Source: Pseudomonadota bacterium
Lineage (GTDB): Bacteria; Pseudomonadota; Alphaproteobacteria; Rhizobiales; Devosiaceae
NCBI GenBank assembly: GCA_023387585.1
Contig: JAEWHZ010000121.1
Coordinates: 1 to 9,358 of the forward strand
Direction of reading: 5' to 3'
DNA length: 9,358 bases
The notes beneath the pieces were generated by a model, which did not search any database, was not told the origin of the DNA, and saw nothing but the letters and a program-made list of their open reading frames with translations. Of the stretch, positions 7,384 through 9,358 are shown one piece after another (within the stretch, counting starts at the first letter, position 1; every line of letters starts with the position of its first letter). The position numbers were made by a program, and so were the translations under genes.

Positions 7384-8378
7384 CAGCGGTCTCCCGAGTC
7401 GAAATTCACCCGCCCCAGCCAGATATAGAGGATGGTGAACAGCGCGATCAGCAGGAACAGCAGCGTCGACTGCGCCGAGCCTTCCGCGAACTTGTTGAAC
7501 TGGAACAGGTTTTCCTGCGCGATCACCGACATGGTCTTGGTGGCCGAGGAGTTGGGCGTCAAAACGTAGATCAGATCGAAGATGCGCAGCGCGTCGAGCA
7601 CGCGGAAGATGATGGCCACCATCAGCGCGGGGCGCACCAGCGGCAGGGTGATGCGGAAGAACTGCTTGACCGGATGCACCCCGTCGATCTGCGCCGCCTC
7701 GTAGATATCGCGCGGGATCATCTGCAGCCCGGCAAGGATCAGCAGCGCCATGAAGGGCGTGGTCTTCCAGATGTCGACGATCAGCACCGCCAGCATCGCC
7801 GTGTCGGGCGAGGCGACCCAGGCGACCGGCGCGCTCAGAATGCCGAGCTTCATGCCCAAATCGTTGATGATGCCGAACTGGTCGTTGAGCATCCAGCCCC
7901 ACATGCGGGCCGACACGATGGTGGGGATGGCCCAGGGGATCAGGATGGCGGCGCGCACGATGCCGCGCCCGCGGAACTCGGCGTTGAGCACCAGGGCGAC
8001 GATCATGCCGAAGATCGTCTCCCACAGCACCGACCAGAAGGCGAAGCGCACGGTGTTGCCCACCGCGTTCCACCAGCCGGCATCGGCCAGCACGCCGCGA
8101 TAGAGCACGCGCCCGCTTTCGAGGGTGCGGATCTGGAGGTAATTGCCGAAGCCGATCCACTCGGCGCCGTAAAGGTTGTTCAGCGTCGCGTCGGTGAAGG
8201 AGAAGTAGATCGAGCGCGCCAGCGGCCAGCCGGCGACCACGGCCAACGCGATCATCATCGGCAGCAGGAACCAGCGCGCCGCGCGCGCCCGCTGGCGCAT
8301 CAGCTCGGATCGCTGCTGCTTGCCGGCCACTGCCGGCGAAGCCGACGCCCCGGTTGCCCCGCTCGCCTCGATCGTCAT
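7383..8378 (-). CDS. thuF: Sugar ABC transporter permease, MalF/UgpA type
   Basis: This 331-residue inner-membrane protein is the first permease of the cluster. A polar N-terminal extension of about 35 residues, rich in Ala, Gln and Arg, precedes the first helix. About six transmembrane helices follow, with the periplasmic loop after helix 1 typical of this branch (S-F-T-D, then W-I-G-F-G-N-Y). The EAA loop E227-A-A-Q-I-D-G233, then I-T-L-P-L-V-R-P, marks the ATPase contact. The protein is slightly longer than most ThuF/UgpA members because of the N-terminal tail. The start at 8378 has GGAGG (8388-8384) five bases upstream. It lies 74 bp after the binding-protein gene, across a 12-bp stem-loop, and shares one base with thuG. 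Confidence 0.94.
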
Positions 8379-8402
8379 GGAGCCCTCCCCCTCGGCTCAT
8401 AT

Positions 8403-8437
8403 GCCGGGATGCGGACGGCGCGCGCCCGCATCCCGGC
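8403..8437 (-). promoter_or_regulatory. Strong stem-loop between the binding-protein and permease genes
   Basis: GCCGGGATGCGG (8403-8414) and CCGCATCCCGGC (8426-8437) form a perfect 12-bp stem with an 11-base loop, filling the middle of the 74-bp thuE-thuF gap. No T tract follows in the operon direction, so it is not a full terminator. In other sugar ABC operons (malE-malF is the classic case) such intergenic hairpins protect the upstream binding-protein mRNA from 3' decay, giving excess binding protein over permease. That role is inferred here. Confidence 0.7.
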
Positions 8438-8452
8438 GTTCATCGCGGGCGA

Positions 8453-9358
8453 TCAGTTCAGCAGATCTTCGAGGTCGACCTCGAGGATCTCGAGATTTTC
8501 CGCGGCCGAACCGTTGCCGGACAGCGTGTCGTGCACCGCGCTCCAGAACAGCGAGGAGGCCTCGTTGTAGTCGGCCTGCGCCGGGGCGGAGGGACGCGGC
8601 ACGGCGTTCTGGAAGATTTCCTCCCAGGCGGCCATGAACGGCGCCGCCTCGAGCACGTCGGCGTCCTGATAGAGCGCCTGGACGGTCGGCAGGTTGTTCT
8701 GCTCGATGGCGCGGCGCTTCTGCGATTCGGCCGAGCCGAGGAACAGGGCCAGCTCGATCGCCGCTTCCTGGTTCGCCGAATAGCGCGACACTGCGAAGTT
8801 CCAGCCGCCCAGCGTGCCCGAGGGCTTGGCGCCCTCGCCTTCGCCGGCCGGGAGCGGGGCGACGTCGAAATTGCCGCGCACCGCGGAATCCTCGCCATTG
8901 CTCAGCGCATAGGCATAGGGCCAGTTGCGCATGAACACGGCATTGCCCAGCTGCCAGACCCCGCGGGCCTCCTCCTCCATATAGGCCAGCACGCCTTCGG
9001 GCGCGATGGTGCCGATCCAGCTCGCGGCCTCTTCCAGCGCGGCCACGGCGTTCTCGTTGTTGATCGAGATGGTGCCGTCCGGCTCGATGATCTGGCCGCC
9101 GCCATAGGAATTGACCCATTCGAGCGCGTTGCAGGTCAGGCCTTCATAGGCATTGCCCTGGAACACGAGGCCCCACAGGTCGGTATTGCCCTCGGCATGC
9201 TCGGCATCCATGATTTCCTGCGCGGTCTGGTGCAGCTCGGCCCAGGTGGACGGGACGTCCTTGCCGTGCTTTTCGAGCAGGTCGGTGCGGTAGAACAGCG
9301 CCGGGGCGTCGGTGAAGCCGGGAATGGCCACCAGCTTGCCCTCGACGGTCTGCGACTC
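8453..9358 (-). CDS. thuE: Sugar ABC transporter solute-binding protein, ThuE-like (5' end beyond the window)
   Basis: The visible 301 residues are the C-terminal part of a family 1 extracellular solute-binding protein, the periplasmic receptor of the importer. The frame is open to the window edge and reads E-S-Q-T-V-E-G-K-L-V-A-I-P-G-F-T-D, the usual 'G-K-x-x-x-(I/V)-P' segment roughly 100 or more residues into such proteins, so the signal peptide and N-lobe start are missing. Recognisable pieces are the A-L-F-Y-R-T-D-L-L strand, P-S-T-W-A-E-L, the G-L-V-F-Q-G-N-A-Y-E-G-L segment typical of trehalose/maltose-type receptors, M-R-N-W-P-Y-A, and G-G-W-N-F-A-V-S. A GTG at 9331 could be mistaken for a start but is internal. 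Residues near the C-terminus are acidic. Gene order supports a trehalose-type disaccharide ligand, not proved. Confidence 0.92.
   Translation of the reverse strand, partial: ESQTVEGKLVAIPGFTDAPALFYRTDLLEKHGKDVPSTWAELHQTAQEIMDAEHAEGNTDLWGLVFQGNAYEGLTCNALEWVNSYGGGQIIEPDGTISINNENAVAALEEAASWIGTIAPEGVLAYMEEEARGVWQLGNAVFMRNWPYAYALSNGEDSAVRGNFDVAPLPAGEGEGAKPSGTLGGWNFAVSRYSANQEAAIELALFLGSAESQKRRAIEQNNLPTVQALYQDADVLEAAPFMAAWEEIFQNAVPRPSAPAQADYNEASSLFWSAVHDTLSGNGSAAENLEILEVDLEDLLN

Noticed and set aside
9329..9331. GTG as the start of the solute-binding protein gene
   Set aside because: The frame stays open to the edge and the residues before it fit the family, while a signal peptide is absent. The codon is internal and the gene is cut by the window.

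Overview
The window is GC-rich, bacterial and densely coded. Its gene content and the relatedness of its main operon to the trehalose-utilisation (thu) genes of rhizobia point to an alphaproteobacterium, probably of the Hyphomicrobiales. That placement is inferred from gene families and base composition; no rRNA or other marker is present.

Left part (1-3234). Two leftward genes overlap by four bases at the edge: a GtrA-family membrane protein (92-523) and the first 31 codons of a probable SAM-dependent methyltransferase (1-95). After a 242-bp divergent gap comes a rightward gene for an exported 5'-nucleotidase / UDP-sugar hydrolase (766-2361), closed by a strong intrinsic terminator. Next is a rightward gene for a small lipoprotein of unknown function (2503-2922). 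It converges, across a hairpin, on a leftward gene for a GlsB/YeaQ/YmgE-type small membrane protein (2983-3234).

Right part (3300-9358). Six leftward genes form a sugar uptake and catabolism cluster: solute-binding protein (5' end cut by the window), two permeases, an ATPase, a ThuA-family protein and a Gfo/Idh/MocA oxidoreductase. Content and order match thuE-F-G-K-A-B, the trehalose (also sucrose/maltose) uptake and utilisation operon of Sinorhizobium meliloti. The binding protein captures the disaccharide in the periplasm, the permease-ATPase complex imports it, and the two cytosolic proteins would process it by an oxidative (3-keto sugar) route rather than by simple hydrolysis. The sugar cannot be proved from sequence alone.

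The most unusual structure is non-coding. The 239-bp thuA-thuB gap holds a run of perfect stem-loops ending in a textbook intrinsic terminator on the strand opposite to the operon, plus a REP-like GAAA-tetraloop palindrome. A 12-bp perfect stem sits between the binding-protein and permease genes, and two inverted repeats sit in the thuK-thuA gap. No CRISPR array, tRNA, rRNA, insertion sequence or defence system was seen. No stretch over 300 bp lacks a gene.
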